Source: Thermoflexaceae bacterium (lineage in GTDB: Bacteria > Chloroflexota > Dehalococcoidia > Tepidiformales > Tepidiformaceae). From it: DNA of 64,000 nt. The notes under the pieces were generated by a model. It saw only the letters and a list, made by a program, of their open reading frames with translations, had not been told where the DNA came from and ran no database searches. The stretch spans positions 1,240,001 to 1,304,000 of the forward strand of contig JABTUD010000001.1 in NCBI GenBank assembly GCA_015075555.1, written 5' to 3'. This document shows positions 9,139 through 18,321 of the stretch, piece by piece. Positions within the stretch are counted from its first letter, which is position 1. Each line of letters opens with the position of its first letter. Position numbers and translations under genes: made by a program.

Positions 9139-9262
9139 GCGACCCGTGCGACCGGGACAAAGCGGTCGCTGATCGGCGTTCGAATCCGAATAGATCCCGG
9201 CCGGGCTTCTACCATTGTAGGCGTATCGAGGACCGCCGGGGGGAAAACGGGAGCAACACGGT

Positions 9263-11038
9263 TTGACGGGTCAGTGGGCTGGCCAGAAGATTCGGCGGAT
9301 GGCAGCGCGGAGTGGGCGCAGGCGGCGCCCGTGGCTAGCAGCGTTCGTCGTGTCGGTGGCATGTTTCGCGGCCAGCCTTGGTGTGCTCGCGTTGGTGCTG
9401 CTCGACATCATCACCGGCACGGGCTCGACGACGGTAGCCGATGCGACACCCGGGCCAACGACGCGCCTGCGATACCGGGGCACGCTCCCGGCGGGCCTGC
9501 CTGCAGCGGAATTCGAGCCCGCGCCCGCAGGCGGCGAAGCGGACCTGGAGTTCCTCCCCGTGGAGGCAGGTGGGGTGACGCTGCGGTACTTCGCGCTCGT
9601 TACCGGGCTGGCGGCAGGCGTGGACGCATTGACCGGGGAACAGCTCAGGGCCCTGCTTGCGGGAGAGATAACGAGCTGGGAGCAGGCCGGGGGACTGGCC
9701 CGGGAAGCTGCCTTCGCGCTGGCGGGCCCGCCGGCCGACAGGGCGCTGGCGCGCCACTTTGCGGGCGGAGCGCCAGCGAGGCATGAGTTCGATTCATATG
9801 AGGAGCTGCGGGCGGCCATGGCCGCCAATCCCGGCCTTTTCGCATTTGTGCCGCTCGCGGAAGTGAGCCCGGCGCAAAGCGCCATCGCGATTGACGGCCT
9901 TGACATCGTGCGCGGCCGGGGAGATCCCGGAACATGGCCTTTCGCGGAGCGGGTGGCGGTGGCAGGCGGTTCCGCGCGAGGCCGGGAGGCGCTGGCGGGG
10001 ATCATCTCAAGGCTGGAAGAGAAGCTTCCCCCGGTGACGGTCGTCGTCGCGACAGGGGATATCCTCCAGTCGCGCTGCACGCTGGCGATGATCGAGGCCT
10101 CGGGAGACTGGGCATACGCGTTGAGGGGCGCGACGGGCGAATACCTGGCTGCGGCAGACCTCGCCCTGGGTTCGCTTGACGGCAGCATCCAGGACATCAA
10201 CCCGGTCTACCGGTGCGTTGAGACCACCAATCTGAGCTCTCCTCCCCGGGTACTGGAGGCGCTGAAGCTCGCGGGGATAGATGCGGTGACTGTGGCAACG
10301 AACCACGTCTTCGACTGCGGGATTGAGTACTGCGGAGAGAGGGCGTTCCTGCGGACGCTTGAGCTCCTGGGGGAGGCGGGGATCGCGCATGTTGGCGGCG
10401 GGAAAAACCTGGAGGGGGCGCTTTCGCCTGCCATCTTCGAGGTCAATGGGGTGCGGTTCGGAGTGCTGGGGTTTGATGACGTTGCGGCGATGGACCTGGA
10501 GGCGACGGCCACAGAGCCGGGCACGGCTCCCCTGGATGACGACTACTCCGAGGAGAGGCGCGCGAACGAGCCCGCGTTCTTCCGGCCCGCGTCCGAGCTT
10601 TCCGTGACCCGGTTCACGGAGCGCATCCGCAGGCTGAAAGAGGAGGTCGACGTCGTCATAGTGCAGGTGCAGACAGGGACCGAGGACACGCATGACCCGA
10701 CGGAGAGGAGCATCAAGGCACTGCGTGCGGCTGCTGAGGCGGGCGCCGGCCTGGTGGTGGGAAACCAGGCCCACTGGGTGCAGGCAGCCGAGGTGCGCGA
10801 CGGCACGTTCATCGCCTATGCGCTCGGCAATTTCATCTTCGACCAGCGCCACAGCCCTGAGCACGAGCAGGGCTACCTGCTTGAAGCGGCCTTCAGGGGG
10901 AAAACGCTGGTGAACGTGCGCATGCTCCCGTACCGGATTGCCGGCCAGGCGAAGCCCGTGTTCGTATCGGGGGAAGAGCGGGTGAAGATCCTGGGGGATG
11001 TCTTCGACGCAGCAGGCCGGCTGCCATCGGCGCCCTGA
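9263..11038 (+). CDS. CapA-type (PGA_cap) phosphoesterase fused to an N-terminal PstS-like domain
   Basis: A 591-residue membrane-anchored protein. One membrane span lies at about residues 25-50. Residues about 60-240 resemble phosphate-binding PBP domains (ALLAGEITSWEQAGG is close to the PstS loop IFLGEITNW). From about residue 255 the CapA/PGA-cap metallophosphatase fold follows: ATGDIL, TVATNHVFDCG, FGVLGFDD, VVIVQVQTG, VGNQAHWVQAAE and ALGNFIFDQ, which carry the expected metal-binding Asp, Asn and His residues. CapA proteins act in poly-gamma-glutamate or capsule handling. The TTG at 9263 has a purine-rich GGGAG upstream; the ATG at 9299 is an alternative. The fusion with a PBP-like domain is unusual. 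Confidence 0.82.
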   Translation: MTGQWAGQKIRRMAARSGRRRRPWLAAFVVSVACFAASLGVLALVLLDIITGTGSTTVADATPGPTTRLRYRGTLPAGLPAAEFEPAPAGGEADLEFLPVEAGGVTLRYFALVTGLAAGVDALTGEQLRALLAGEITSWEQAGGLAREAAFALAGPPADRALARHFAGGAPARHEFDSYEELRAAMAANPGLFAFVPLAEVSPAQSAIAIDGLDIVRGRGDPGTWPFAERVAVAGGSARGREALAGIISRLEEKLPPVTVVVATGDILQSRCTLAMIEASGDWAYALRGATGEYLAAADLALGSLDGSIQDINPVYRCVETTNLSSPPRVLEALKLAGIDAVTVATNHVFDCGIEYCGERAFLRTLELLGEAGIAHVGGGKNLEGALSPAIFEVNGVRFGVLGFDDVAAMDLEATATEPGTAPLDDDYSEERRANEPAFFRPASELSVTRFTERIRRLKEEVDVVIVQVQTGTEDTHDPTERSIKALRAAAEAGAGLVVGNQAHWVQAAEVRDGTFIAYALGNFIFDQRHSPEHEQGYLLEAAFRGKTLVNVRMLPYRIAGQAKPVFVSGEERVKILGDVFDAAGRLPSAP

Positions 11039-11151
11039 ACCGCCGTTAGAATGATCAGTGAGACGGCCGGGGCGGATCGGGGTTCCCCCTCCTGATGCGA
11101 CCACCGGAATGAGCCGTCTATGGCGATATGGCCCGTTCGCATTGACGGCAG

Positions 11152-11970
11152 GTGATGGCGATGAGGAGAACACTTGGCGAGGACATCGGCAGCCTTCGGG
11201 AGGCAATTCGCGCCAACGATGGGGCCAACATTGCCCATGGCGCTTTCGCCCGGAAGGTCGACCAGTTAATCGGCGACTTCTATGACGACATCGGCGAGCT
11301 CACGGACCTGCGGTTCTCGGACATCCTCGACCTGTTCCTGATCAAGGTGCTGTATGTCGACCGGGGGAGCCGGGACGCTTCCACGCTTGACTACCTGGGC
11401 CGGATGCTCGAGCGGTTCTTAGGCGCGAGCGAACTGACCGGCCCGGGAAACCGCCCGGCGGCATACCTGAGCGACCTCATTGCGGAGGTCTCAGAGCCGG
11501 GCTCGCCCGCGGGGAGCCCTTTCGAGGCATACCGCCGGTATGGCGACAGCGCGCTCTTCATCTCCGGGGTGTTGCGGCAGGGCCTCGGCAGGCGGCGTGC
11601 AGGGGGACTCCTTGGCGGAGGGGCCCTGGTGGATGCGAGCTACTACTTCGCCCTGGGGCGGCGCTACTACGAGATGGCGGCGGGGGAGGAACAGGCGCGC
11701 CGCGTCGAACTCCGGCCCACGCTGCTGCGGCTGGCCCAGTTCTTTGAGGTCTACTCCGACGCGCTCAACGAAGTGAGCGGGCGCTACGTGCTGGGGATGG
11801 ATATGCGGCTCATAGCTGACAGGATGCTTGATGCCTTCAACCGCTACCGGGCAACGCGCGAGATGGTGCACCTTGACCTAGCGCGGAAGTACGCGTCGCT
11901 TCTTCGGCTTGATGCGCGGCAATGGCCGTCATTGGGGCAGCATCTCCCGGATGAGCCGGCCTACTACTGA
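11152..11970 (+). CDS. Conserved-looking hypothetical protein
   Basis: A soluble, mostly helical protein of about 272 residues with no signal peptide, membrane span or recognised motif. It has several aromatic-rich helices (for example near residues 165-180 and 195-205). Codon use and GC pattern match neighbours, so it is taken as real. Three in-frame starts are packed together (GTG 11152, ATG 11155, ATG 11161) behind an AGG-rich stretch, and the exact one is uncertain. It stands alone between the CapA-like gene and the convergent iron-uptake operon. Confidence 0.6.
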   Translation: MMAMRRTLGEDIGSLREAIRANDGANIAHGAFARKVDQLIGDFYDDIGELTDLRFSDILDLFLIKVLYVDRGSRDASTLDYLGRMLERFLGASELTGPGNRPAAYLSDLIAEVSEPGSPAGSPFEAYRRYGDSALFISGVLRQGLGRRRAGGLLGGGALVDASYYFALGRRYYEMAAGEEQARRVELRPTLLRLAQFFEVYSDALNEVSGRYVLGMDMRLIADRMLDAFNRYRATREMVHLDLARKYASLLRLDARQWPSLGQHLPDEPAYY

Positions 11971-12122
11971 CCCCCCGGGCGCCATAGACCGATGCGCGGT
12001 GGGCGGTATCAATGGGGCCGCCCGTGGTTTTCGTGGTGTGGGGCGCGGCCGCTACCCGTTGCCGCTCCTGAACCTTTGGCAGCGGGGCTTTCCGGCAGGG
12101 AGACCAGGATGGGGCCTGGCGA

Positions 12123-12887
12123 TCAGGGGACGACGAAGTCGGTGTGCATGCCCTCGGCATAGTGATCGACTTTGCTTCCGGCCTCGCCGGGGACAATGAC
12201 GCAGGCGAGGACGTACTTCCCTGCGGGCAGGTCGAGTGTGATCTCACCTGACGTTCCGGGATCGAGGTCTTCAATCTCACCGGTGTTTTCGAAGCCGCCA
12301 TCGGGGAGGACGCGAAGCACTGCAAGCTCGTGGACCTCGGTGGCGCTGGCGTTTTCGGCCGTGAACTTGATCGGTCCGGAGACGTTTGCCGCGGGCCGCT
12401 CGGGTTCGACCTTGTAGTCGGAGAGGCGAACGTGGATGGTATCGAGCGGCGTCTTATCCGTGATGCGCGTTCCGGCGCCGCCGCCGTCACCCTCTTCCTC
12501 ATCGCCGGCGTCCGCGGCCTGCCCGGAAGCCCGGACTTCGATGATAGTGGAGCTGCCACCGGGGATGTAGCACTTAATCTTGCTGACACCCTCTTTGCCG
12601 GGGACGGTGTAGTCGATCTTCCGTGTCCGGCCGGCCGGGACGAGCAGTTCTTCGAGCTTGGTTCCGTCGATCCCTTCGACCTCGTGGTCCTTCTTGCCTT
12701 CGTTCTTGACCTCGAAGCGGAGCTTCTCACCGGCCTTTGCGTCGATCACGCCAGGGGTACAGGCATCATCGGCCTGGACGATACGGACGGTGCGGCGATC
12801 AGCGTCGTCGCCGCTGCAGGCGGCAGCAAAGGGCGCGGCCGCTGCGATGGCCAGGAAAGCGCCAATGATGAGAGATGGTCGGTTCAA
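12123..12887 (-). CDS. EfeO-like lipoprotein with two cupredoxin domains
   Basis: A 254-residue lipoprotein (signal peptide, lipobox AAAC at about residue 24). The first domain (about residues 30-120) has the EfeO cupredoxin pattern: an early ACTPG cysteine, a KVKxEG-type strand and a late KIKC cysteine. After an acidic Gly linker (DEEEGDGGG) a second cupredoxin domain (about 145-254) has HELAV, a late LAC cysteine, and DHYAEGM, which supplies His-Cys-His-Met ligands for a type 1 copper site. True EfeO has a peptidase-M75 domain instead. It lies 42 bases after efeU on the same strand, so it probably receives or oxidises iron for that permease. Confidence 0.72.
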   Translation of the reverse strand: MNRPSLIIGAFLAIAAAAPFAAACSGDDADRRTVRIVQADDACTPGVIDAKAGEKLRFEVKNEGKKDHEVEGIDGTKLEELLVPAGRTRKIDYTVPGKEGVSKIKCYIPGGSSTIIEVRASGQAADAGDEEEGDGGGAGTRITDKTPLDTIHVRLSDYKVEPERPAANVSGPIKFTAENASATEVHELAVLRVLPDGGFENTGEIEDLDPGTSGEITLDLPAGKYVLACVIVPGEAGSKVDHYAEGMHTDFVVP

Positions 12888-12929
12888 GGTTAGAAGCTCC
12901 AGGGAATGGATCGGTGGGATGGGGCGCTT

Positions 12930-13793
12930 TCAGCTGCCTGCGGACGAGTTCTCGGGCCGCGCCGCCAGGGGCTCAGGGAGCGCCGGGCGGCGGGAGATGG
13001 GCCAGAAAAGGTAGGCGCTTACGGCAGCCGCCAGGTATCCCCAGTAGAGGACGAGCTGTGATATGGCGGGGGCCGAATCGTAGCCGAGAAGCGTGTTCAG
13101 GAACTTCCCGGGGGTTGAGGTGATGGAGATGATGTGGTCGGTATCCCAGGGGCGGTTGCCGAGGTTATCGATGAGGGCTGCCTCGTAGAACTTGGTGAGG
13201 GAGTTCGAGAGCATGCCGGCGGCGATGACTATCAGCACCAGGCTGCTGATAGTGAAGAACTGCTTCAACGGCAACCGCGTTGAGCCTGTGTAGATGATGA
13301 CGCCCACCACCGCCGCCACGGCGAAGCCAAAGACCCCACCGAGGATGAATGAGGTGCCGGACGCGCCGGACGAGGACCCGGCGAAGAGGAAGAGAACCGT
13401 TTCGAGCCCTTCGCGCCCGACCGAAGTCGCGGCGAGGAGGACAATGGCAGTGACGGAGCCGCTCCCCAGGGCCCGGTCGACCTGGGACTTGAGGTTGTTG
13501 GAAAGGCCACTCGCCTGGCGCCTCATCCAGAACGCCATGCCCGTGAGCACTATGACGGCGAAGATCATGGCGAAGCCTTCGAAGGCCTCTACCAGCCGCT
13601 TGTCTAGCTCCCGCGAGGCGATTTCGAGTGCAACCCCGATGGCGAGGCAGATGAGGGCGGCCACCCCGGCGCCGATCCAGACGTTGCGGAAGTGGCTGCG
13701 CTGGTCAATTGAGCGGAGGTAGCCGAAGAGGATGGCGAGGATGAGCGCCATCTCTATCCCTTCGCGCAGCGTGACGAGAAACGAAAAGGCCAT
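12930..13793 (-). CDS. efeU: FTR1-family iron permease
   Basis: A 287-residue membrane protein with about seven spans. Both REGxE iron-binding motifs of the oxidase-dependent iron transporter family are present: REGIE at residues 10-14 and REGLE at about 140. This family moves iron across the cytoplasmic membrane, usually with a periplasmic oxidising partner. That partner is likely the double-cupredoxin lipoprotein encoded directly downstream. No EfeB (DyP peroxidase) gene is close. A possible metal-regulator box lies 27-40 bases upstream of the ATG. Confidence 0.9.
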   Translation of the reverse strand: MAFSFLVTLREGIEMALILAILFGYLRSIDQRSHFRNVWIGAGVAALICLAIGVALEIASRELDKRLVEAFEGFAMIFAVIVLTGMAFWMRRQASGLSNNLKSQVDRALGSGSVTAIVLLAATSVGREGLETVLFLFAGSSSGASGTSFILGGVFGFAVAAVVGVIIYTGSTRLPLKQFFTISSLVLIVIAAGMLSNSLTKFYEAALIDNLGNRPWDTDHIISITSTPGKFLNTLLGYDSAPAISQLVLYWGYLAAAVSAYLFWPISRRPALPEPLAARPENSSAGS

Positions 13794-13819
13794 GGACGGT
13801 CTCTCAGCCGGGAGTGAAG

Positions 13820-13833
13820 TTAGTGTTGCCTAA
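13820..13833. promoter_or_regulatory. Possible DtxR-type operator upstream of efeU
   Basis: The inverted repeat TTAG-N6-CTAA lies 27-40 bases upstream of the efeU start. Its half-sites resemble those of iron-sensing DtxR/IdeR boxes, but the spacing differs from the 19-bp consensus. The position suits repression of the iron operon. Only a candidate. Confidence 0.35.
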
Positions 13834-13910
13834 TTCCTGGATGAAGTCAAGCCTACTTAATGGAGTTGGCCAAGACAGAACTTGTTGTAGCCAGGGCGGC
13901 CCGGAAGGCG

Positions 13911-14816
13911 CTACAGGACGTGAATGGCAGGCAGGAAGCGCTCACCAAAATCACGAATGGTGGCCTCGCCCTGCTCGCCGTATTCACGCCGGTCGAGAAT
14001 GGCGATGGCGTGGTCGACGCCGATCCTGGCGGCGCCGGCGAGCGCCTCCGCCGTCTGCTCCGGGGTGTCATGGCGGAGGAAGGCGGCGCCTTCGAGCGTG
14101 AGCAGCAGCTTCGATGGGTCGCGCCCGGTGGCAGCGGCGGCCTCCTTCGCGACCTCAAAGAGCTCGGGCACGTGTGGCAGGGTACGAATCCCGGCGTGCC
14201 AGGCGTCGGCGTAGCGGCCCACGCGCCGGAGCTGGCTCGGGCTTTCGCCGCCGATCCAGATCGGGATGCGGCCGTTCACGGGCTTCGGGTTGCAGGCCCA
14301 GCCGTCGCAATCGAAGAACTCGCCGTGAAAGTCGACGTACTCGTCGCGCCAGAGGGCCTGCATGAGTTCGATGGACTCATCCATGCGGCGGCCACGGCGT
14401 TCGAAGGGCACGCCGAGGACTTCGAACTCCTCCTTCCACCAGCCCGTTCCGAGGCCGGCAATGAGCCGCCCGCCGGCAAGCCGATCGAGCGTGGCGAGCA
14501 TCTTGGCATGGAGCACCGGCTGGCGCATGGGCAGGATTAGAACGCTCGTGCCGATGGCGATGCGCGAAGTGACCGCGGCAGCGAAGGACAGCAGCACCAT
14601 GGGTTCGAGCAGGTCGGAGGTGTGCGGATAGCCGATCTTGCCGTCGTCGGAGCTCGGATAGGGGGTTCGCTGTTCGCGGGGGAGGACGACGTGGTCGAAC
14701 ACCCAGAGGCTATCGAACCCCGCCTCCTCGGCGGCACGGGCGAATCCCTTGATAGCCTCGGGGGAGGCCCCGGCGCCGACCTGCGGGATGTGGAGACCTA
14801 CCTTCACCGTGAGCAC
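13911..14816 (-). CDS. LLM-class F420-dependent oxidoreductase
   Basis: A luciferase-like monooxygenase-fold protein of 301 residues (TIM barrel). Diagnostic features are the N-terminal GLHIPQVG strand, EEAGFDSLWVFDHVVLP, the RIAIGTSVLILPMRQP strand with the family's non-prolyl cis peptide region, GRLIAGLGTGWWKEEFE, and IPIWIGGESP. The pattern fits the F420-type (TIGR03619-like) branch rather than FMN luciferases. Such enzymes reduce or oxidise small carbonyl or ene substrates with F420; the substrate is unknown. The start is the GTG at 14816; a second GTG at 14807 is possible. It is divergent from another F420-type gene at 14923. Confidence 0.85.
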   Translation of the reverse strand: MLTVKVGLHIPQVGAGASPEAIKGFARAAEEAGFDSLWVFDHVVLPREQRTPYPSSDDGKIGYPHTSDLLEPMVLLSFAAAVTSRIAIGTSVLILPMRQPVLHAKMLATLDRLAGGRLIAGLGTGWWKEEFEVLGVPFERRGRRMDESIELMQALWRDEYVDFHGEFFDCDGWACNPKPVNGRIPIWIGGESPSQLRRVGRYADAWHAGIRTLPHVPELFEVAKEAAAATGRDPSKLLLTLEGAAFLRHDTPEQTAEALAGAARIGVDHAIAILDRREYGEQGEATIRDFGERFLPAIHVL

Positions 14817-14922
14817 CTGCCTGCGAGCTGGATGGGAGACGATTCTACCGGCGGCTCCGGGATTGCGCCCCTGGGTGGGCGCCCGCTACGGTGGATGGCA
14901 ATAGCCGTTGGAGGTAAGCACG

Positions 14923-15321
14923 GTGGCCGCTGTCATCCCCGAATCGCACAGGGACATCCTGGTGGGCAAGAACTTCGCCCATATCGCAACACTGATGCGC
15001 GACGGTTCGCCACAGGTGACGCCCGTCTGGGTCGACCAGGAAGGCGACCTGGTGGTTTTCAACACGTCTGAGGGCCGCCAGAAGCCAAGAAACCTGGACC
15101 GCGACGGCCGGGTGGCGCTTTCGGTGCTCGACCACGCGAACCCCTACCGGTACATCCAGATCCGCGGCGTGGTAGAGGAGAAGACAACGCAGGGGGCGGA
15201 AGAGCACATCGACCGGCTGGCGAAGAAGTACATGGGCGTGGACAGGTACCCGTACCACGACCCGGCTCAACCGCGGGTGATCTACCGTGTGCGTCCTCTG
15301 CACGTGCAGACAATGGGATAG
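14923..15321 (+). CDS. PPOX-class F420-dependent enzyme
   Basis: A 132-residue split-barrel protein of the pyridoxamine-phosphate-oxidase-like class. FAHIATLMRDGSPQVTPVWVD and the DGRVALSVLD/YRYIQIRGVVEE strands are family hallmarks, and the KPRNLDRD loop fits the F420-binding branch. The GTG at 14923 is chosen because GGAGGT lies 7 bases before it; the TTG at 14908 has no such site. It is divergent from the LLM F420-type gene, with a 106-base gap that must hold both promoters. Confidence 0.85.
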   Translation: MAAVIPESHRDILVGKNFAHIATLMRDGSPQVTPVWVDQEGDLVVFNTSEGRQKPRNLDRDGRVALSVLDHANPYRYIQIRGVVEEKTTQGAEEHIDRLAKKYMGVDRYPYHDPAQPRVIYRVRPLHVQTMG

Positions 15322-15459
15322 CTGCGGGCCAACAGGAGGTAGCGGGGCCTCGCGATTGCGCCCGCGCCGGATGGGCGGGGGCGGGAAAAGCCCGATACCG
15401 CGGCGCGGGCAAGGCCTCTATACTGGTAGGCCAGAGCACGAGGACTCCGGGGGCCGGTA

Positions 15460-15732
15460 ATGGCGGTCGAAATCGATGGTAACTGGTGCGTCAACTGCCA
15501 CCGCTGCCGCCGAGTGTGCCCAACGAGCGCAATCCTCTACATCGAGCGGAACGACCGCCGGCTGCATCTGATTCTCGCCGACCGCTGCATCGACTGTGAC
15601 CGCTGCATCCCCGTGTGCCCGGCGAAGTGCATCCGCCAGGATGCGGCGACGGCAGCGGCGCGGCTGGAGCGCAGGAAGGCGCGCCGGCCGGGAGGGCTTT
15701 CGCCGCTGCCCGGGCCGGCGGGCTCGCAGTAG
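15460..15732 (+). CDS. 2[4Fe-4S] ferredoxin
   Basis: A 90-residue ferredoxin with two complete cluster motifs: CVNCHRCRRVCP at residues 9-20 and CIDCDRCIPVCPAKC from about residue 43. The C-terminal 35 residues are basic and Pro/Gly-rich and carry no cysteines. It would carry electrons for cytoplasmic oxidoreductases; the ThDP enzyme at 16085 and the nearby F420-type enzymes are possible partners by position only. The ATG at 15460 has a purine-rich site about 8 bases upstream. Confidence 0.88.
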   Translation: MAVEIDGNWCVNCHRCRRVCPTSAILYIERNDRRLHLILADRCIDCDRCIPVCPAKCIRQDAATAAARLERRKARRPGGLSPLPGPAGSQ

Positions 15733-15767
15733 ACCCGGGGAGCACAAGCACAGGAACGGAGGGAGCC

Positions 15768-15902
15768 ATGCCCGCGCAAGGAATCATCTTCAGCATTGTT
15801 CTCAGCGTACCCATTGTCCTGACGGCGGTATTGACCATCATCATCACATCGCGGCTGGACACGCATGGCCGGGGCGGCTCTTCGAAGCGGCGCCGTTTAT
15901 GA
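15768..15902 (+). CDS. 44-residue single-span membrane protein
   Basis: A short gene missed by length filters. A strong GGAGGGAG precedes the ATG at 15768. The peptide has one hydrophobic stretch (residues 6-27) and a basic Ser/Arg/Lys tail, which predicts the tail in the cytoplasm. It follows the ferredoxin gene by 35 bases and is followed by a terminator at 15994, so the two form one transcript. Function unknown; a small membrane anchor or regulator is conceivable. Confidence 0.6.
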   Translation: MPAQGIIFSIVLSVPIVLTAVLTIIITSRLDTHGRGGSSKRRRL

Positions 15903-15993
15903 CGCGGATCATGTGAGGCCAGGCAGCGGGCGGATACCGTTAGCCCTGCCTTTCCGGCGTCGCCTGCCTGGCAGAGTGACATCCGGGGCCCGG

Positions 15994-16036
15994 GCCGGCA
16001 GCGCTACCCCTTCCCCCCAGCGCTGCCGGCCTTTAT
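15994..16036 (+). terminator. Rho-independent terminator after the ferredoxin/membrane peptide unit
   Basis: A perfect 12-bp stem (15994-16005 with 16019-16030) with a 13-base C-rich loop, followed by CTTTATAA. It closes the ferredoxin transcript just before the ThDP enzyme gene. Confidence 0.75.
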
Positions 16037-16084
16037 AACCTCCAGCGAACGGGCGGCGATCGATTGCGCCCGGTGGAGGGCACG

Positions 16085-17806
16085 ATGCTAGTTGACGGCG
16101 GCGAATTGCTCGTTCGCGTGCTCAAGAAGCACGGCATCACCACGGTCTTCACGCTTCATGGTGGCCACCTGGATTCTATCTTCCAGGCCGCGCTCGACCA
16201 CAACATCCGGCTCATCGACACGCGCCACGAGCAGGCGGCGGGCCACGCCGCCGAAGGCTGGGCGCGCACCACAGGACGTCCGGGCGTGGCCATTGTCACG
16301 GCCGGGCCCGGGGTGACCGACGTGGTCACGGGTGCAGCCAACGCCTACCTGGACTGCATCCCGTCGCTCATCATAGGCGGGGCGGCCCCCCTGTCCGATG
16401 CCGAGATGCTGCCGCTCCAGGGCGGGCTCGACCAGGTCGACCTGATGCGCCCGGTGACGAAGTGGTCACACAGGGTGACCCATACGCAGCGGATACCGGA
16501 CCTGGTGGCCCAGGCATTGCGAATCGCCACAACCGGGCGACCGGGTCCTGTCTTCCTTGAGATCCCGGTCGACGTTCTGTTCCGCAAAGTCGAGGAGGGG
16601 TCGGTGACGCTGCCCGATCGCATCGGGCCTGAAGCGGCGCCTTCGGCTTCACCCGGGGCAGTGACGAAGGCGATCGAGTGGCTCGCCGGGGCGGAGCGCC
16701 CGGCCATCCTGGCGGGCGGCGGAGCATGGTTTGCGGGCGCCGGCGCCGAGCTTCGCGCCTTCGCAGAGAAGACGGGCATACCGGTGTTCGTGAATGGCAA
16801 GGCCCGGGGGCTCCTTCCCGACAGCCACGCGCTCTCGGGTGGTGGGTTCACGGCCCTGGGCGTCGCGGGGCAGATGGGGCAGGAGGCCGACGTCGTCCTC
16901 ATCCTGGGGACGCGCCTGGGGTTGTTCACGGGCGGCCGAAGCGGGCGGACCATCCCCGCGGGGGCGCGCGTCATCCAGGTCGACATCGAGGGCGAGGAGA
17001 TCGGCCGGAACCGCGATATCGAGCTGGGGATTGTGGCCGACGTACGCGAGACGCTGCGCGCCCTGATTGCTGCCGCAGACGGCGCGAAATGGCCCATGCA
17101 CGAGGGGTGGCGCACTGCCGTTGCCGGGGCGAAGGGTCTCTTTGGAAACATGTTCGCGGCCACGCTGAACGATGACCGCACAATCCACCCGTACCGGCTG
17201 GCGCACACCCTTGCGAAGCTTGCCGGACCCGATGCGATTTTCGTTGCCGACGGGGGCGAGACAGCGTGGTGGATGGACGTCGCCTCGGCGGTGGATGAGG
17301 GCGGGAGCTGGATGTCGCACGGGTACCTGGGATGCCTGGGCGTGGGCCTGCCCTTCGCAATCGCGGCCAAGGCGGCGCACCCCGGGCGGCGGGTGGTCTG
17401 CATCAGCGGCGACGGCTCCATTGGCCTGAACTTCGCGGAATTCGACACCATGGCGCGCCACGGGCTGAATGTGCTGACCGTGGTGAACAACGACCAGCAG
17501 TGGGGCATGTCGCGCCACGGGCAGGAGTTGATGTTCGGTCACGACCGCACGGTTGTGACGCACCTTGGGCCGACCCGCTACGACCTGGCGGCGGCGGGTT
17601 TCGGCTGCCACGCGGAGTTCGTCGAACGGGCCCAGGACCTGGAGCCGGCCCTGGCGAGGGCGCTCGCCAGCGGCCTGCCGGCCTGCGTGAACGTGCTGAC
17701 CGACCCCACTGTGGTCGCGCCCGTCACAATGGCCATGGTGGGCGCTGGCCGCCCGGCCAGCGAGGGGAAGGTCAACCTCCCCTACTACGGCGAAAGGGAA
17801 GCCTAG
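16085..17806 (+). CDS. ThDP-dependent enzyme, acetolactate synthase/oxalyl-CoA decarboxylase-like
   Basis: A 573-residue protein with the three domains of the acetolactate-synthase superfamily. The catalytic Glu is in [17 protein letters not shown] (about residue 47). The central FAD/ADP-like domain spans about 190-330. The ThDP motif begins GDGSIG (about residue 450) and ends VVNNDQQWG. The ATG at 16085 is preferred since GGAGGG lies 5 bases upstream. Exact substrate is open: acetolactate synthase, glyoxylate carboligase, oxalyl-CoA and 2-hydroxyacyl-CoA lyases share this plan. No small regulatory ilvH-type subunit is next to it, which argues against housekeeping acetolactate synthase. Confidence 0.85.
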   Translation: MLVDGGELLVRVLKKHGITTVFTLHGGHLDSIFQAALDHNIRLIDTRHEQAAGHAAEGWARTTGRPGVAIVTAGPGVTDVVTGAANAYLDCIPSLIIGGAAPLSDAEMLPLQGGLDQVDLMRPVTKWSHRVTHTQRIPDLVAQALRIATTGRPGPVFLEIPVDVLFRKVEEGSVTLPDRIGPEAAPSASPGAVTKAIEWLAGAERPAILAGGGAWFAGAGAELRAFAEKTGIPVFVNGKARGLLPDSHALSGGGFTALGVAGQMGQEADVVLILGTRLGLFTGGRSGRTIPAGARVIQVDIEGEEIGRNRDIELGIVADVRETLRALIAAADGAKWPMHEGWRTAVAGAKGLFGNMFAATLNDDRTIHPYRLAHTLAKLAGPDAIFVADGGETAWWMDVASAVDEGGSWMSHGYLGCLGVGLPFAIAAKAAHPGRRVVCISGDGSIGLNFAEFDTMARHGLNVLTVVNNDQQWGMSRHGQELMFGHDRTVVTHLGPTRYDLAAAGFGCHAEFVERAQDLEPALARALASGLPACVNVLTDPTVVAPVTMAMVGAGRPASEGKVNLPYYGEREA

Positions 17807-18120
17807 AGGCTGGCGCTCCGGGGTCCCTGCGAGGCGCCCCGTTCGGCTTCAATCGCATCGAAAACGCGATGAACGTCGGCGGCGGCAGCGGGCATGGCAC
17901 GCGCCTGGCGCACGCGGGCATAGCGCAGCAGGGCGCGCTCCAGGTCGCTACTGGTGGTGCGGACGGCGTCCGCCACCTCGGCGTCTCCGATGAGCTGCAT
18001 CACCGTCTCGAAGCGCCGCTCCACCATGGCAAGACTCGCGGCCGCCTCCGTTTCAGAGAGCGCCGGGGCATCGAGCGGCCTGGGAGAATGGTCGCCAGAT
18101 TCCAGTGGAGCATTGGGCAT
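17803..18120 (-). CDS. Small helical hypothetical protein
   Basis: A 105-residue hydrophilic protein, predicted almost wholly helical, Ala/Arg/Glu-rich, without motifs. It ends overlapping the stop of the ThDP enzyme by 4 bases, tail to tail. The frame has good third-position GC and no close competing gene on the other strand, which supports it, but a weak ribosome site leaves doubt. Confidence 0.45.
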   Translation of the reverse strand: MPNAPLESGDHSPRPLDAPALSETEAAASLAMVERRFETVMQLIGDAEVADAVRTTSSDLERALLRYARVRQARAMPAAAADVHRVFDAIEAERGASQGPRSASL

Positions 18121-18321
18121 GGATTGCCGGTCCTCATCGCGTCAACGGAGATCGGGACGGTGGCGCCGGGTGAGCGGCTCCTTTCGGATTGTAACAAGCC
18201 CGGGGCGGGACGGGGACTCCAACGGGCCAATAAAGAGGGGCCTATCGTCCGTCACTTACGTTTGGGAAGTGCGGGCTGCCCTCCCGGACGGCGGAATCCC
18301 CGGGAAACCAGGCGCCCGCGG
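18121..18321. other. Intergenic gap between hypothetical gene and purA end
   Basis: A 201-base stretch with slightly lower GC. It carries the likely promoter of the small hypothetical gene and the end of the purA transcript. No open frame, hairpin with T tract or known RNA was seen. Confidence 0.4.

Noticed and set aside
9110-9200. tRNA-like T-arm (GTTCGAATCC) near 9178
   Set aside because: No matching acceptor stem, anticodon arm or CCA end could be folded around it.
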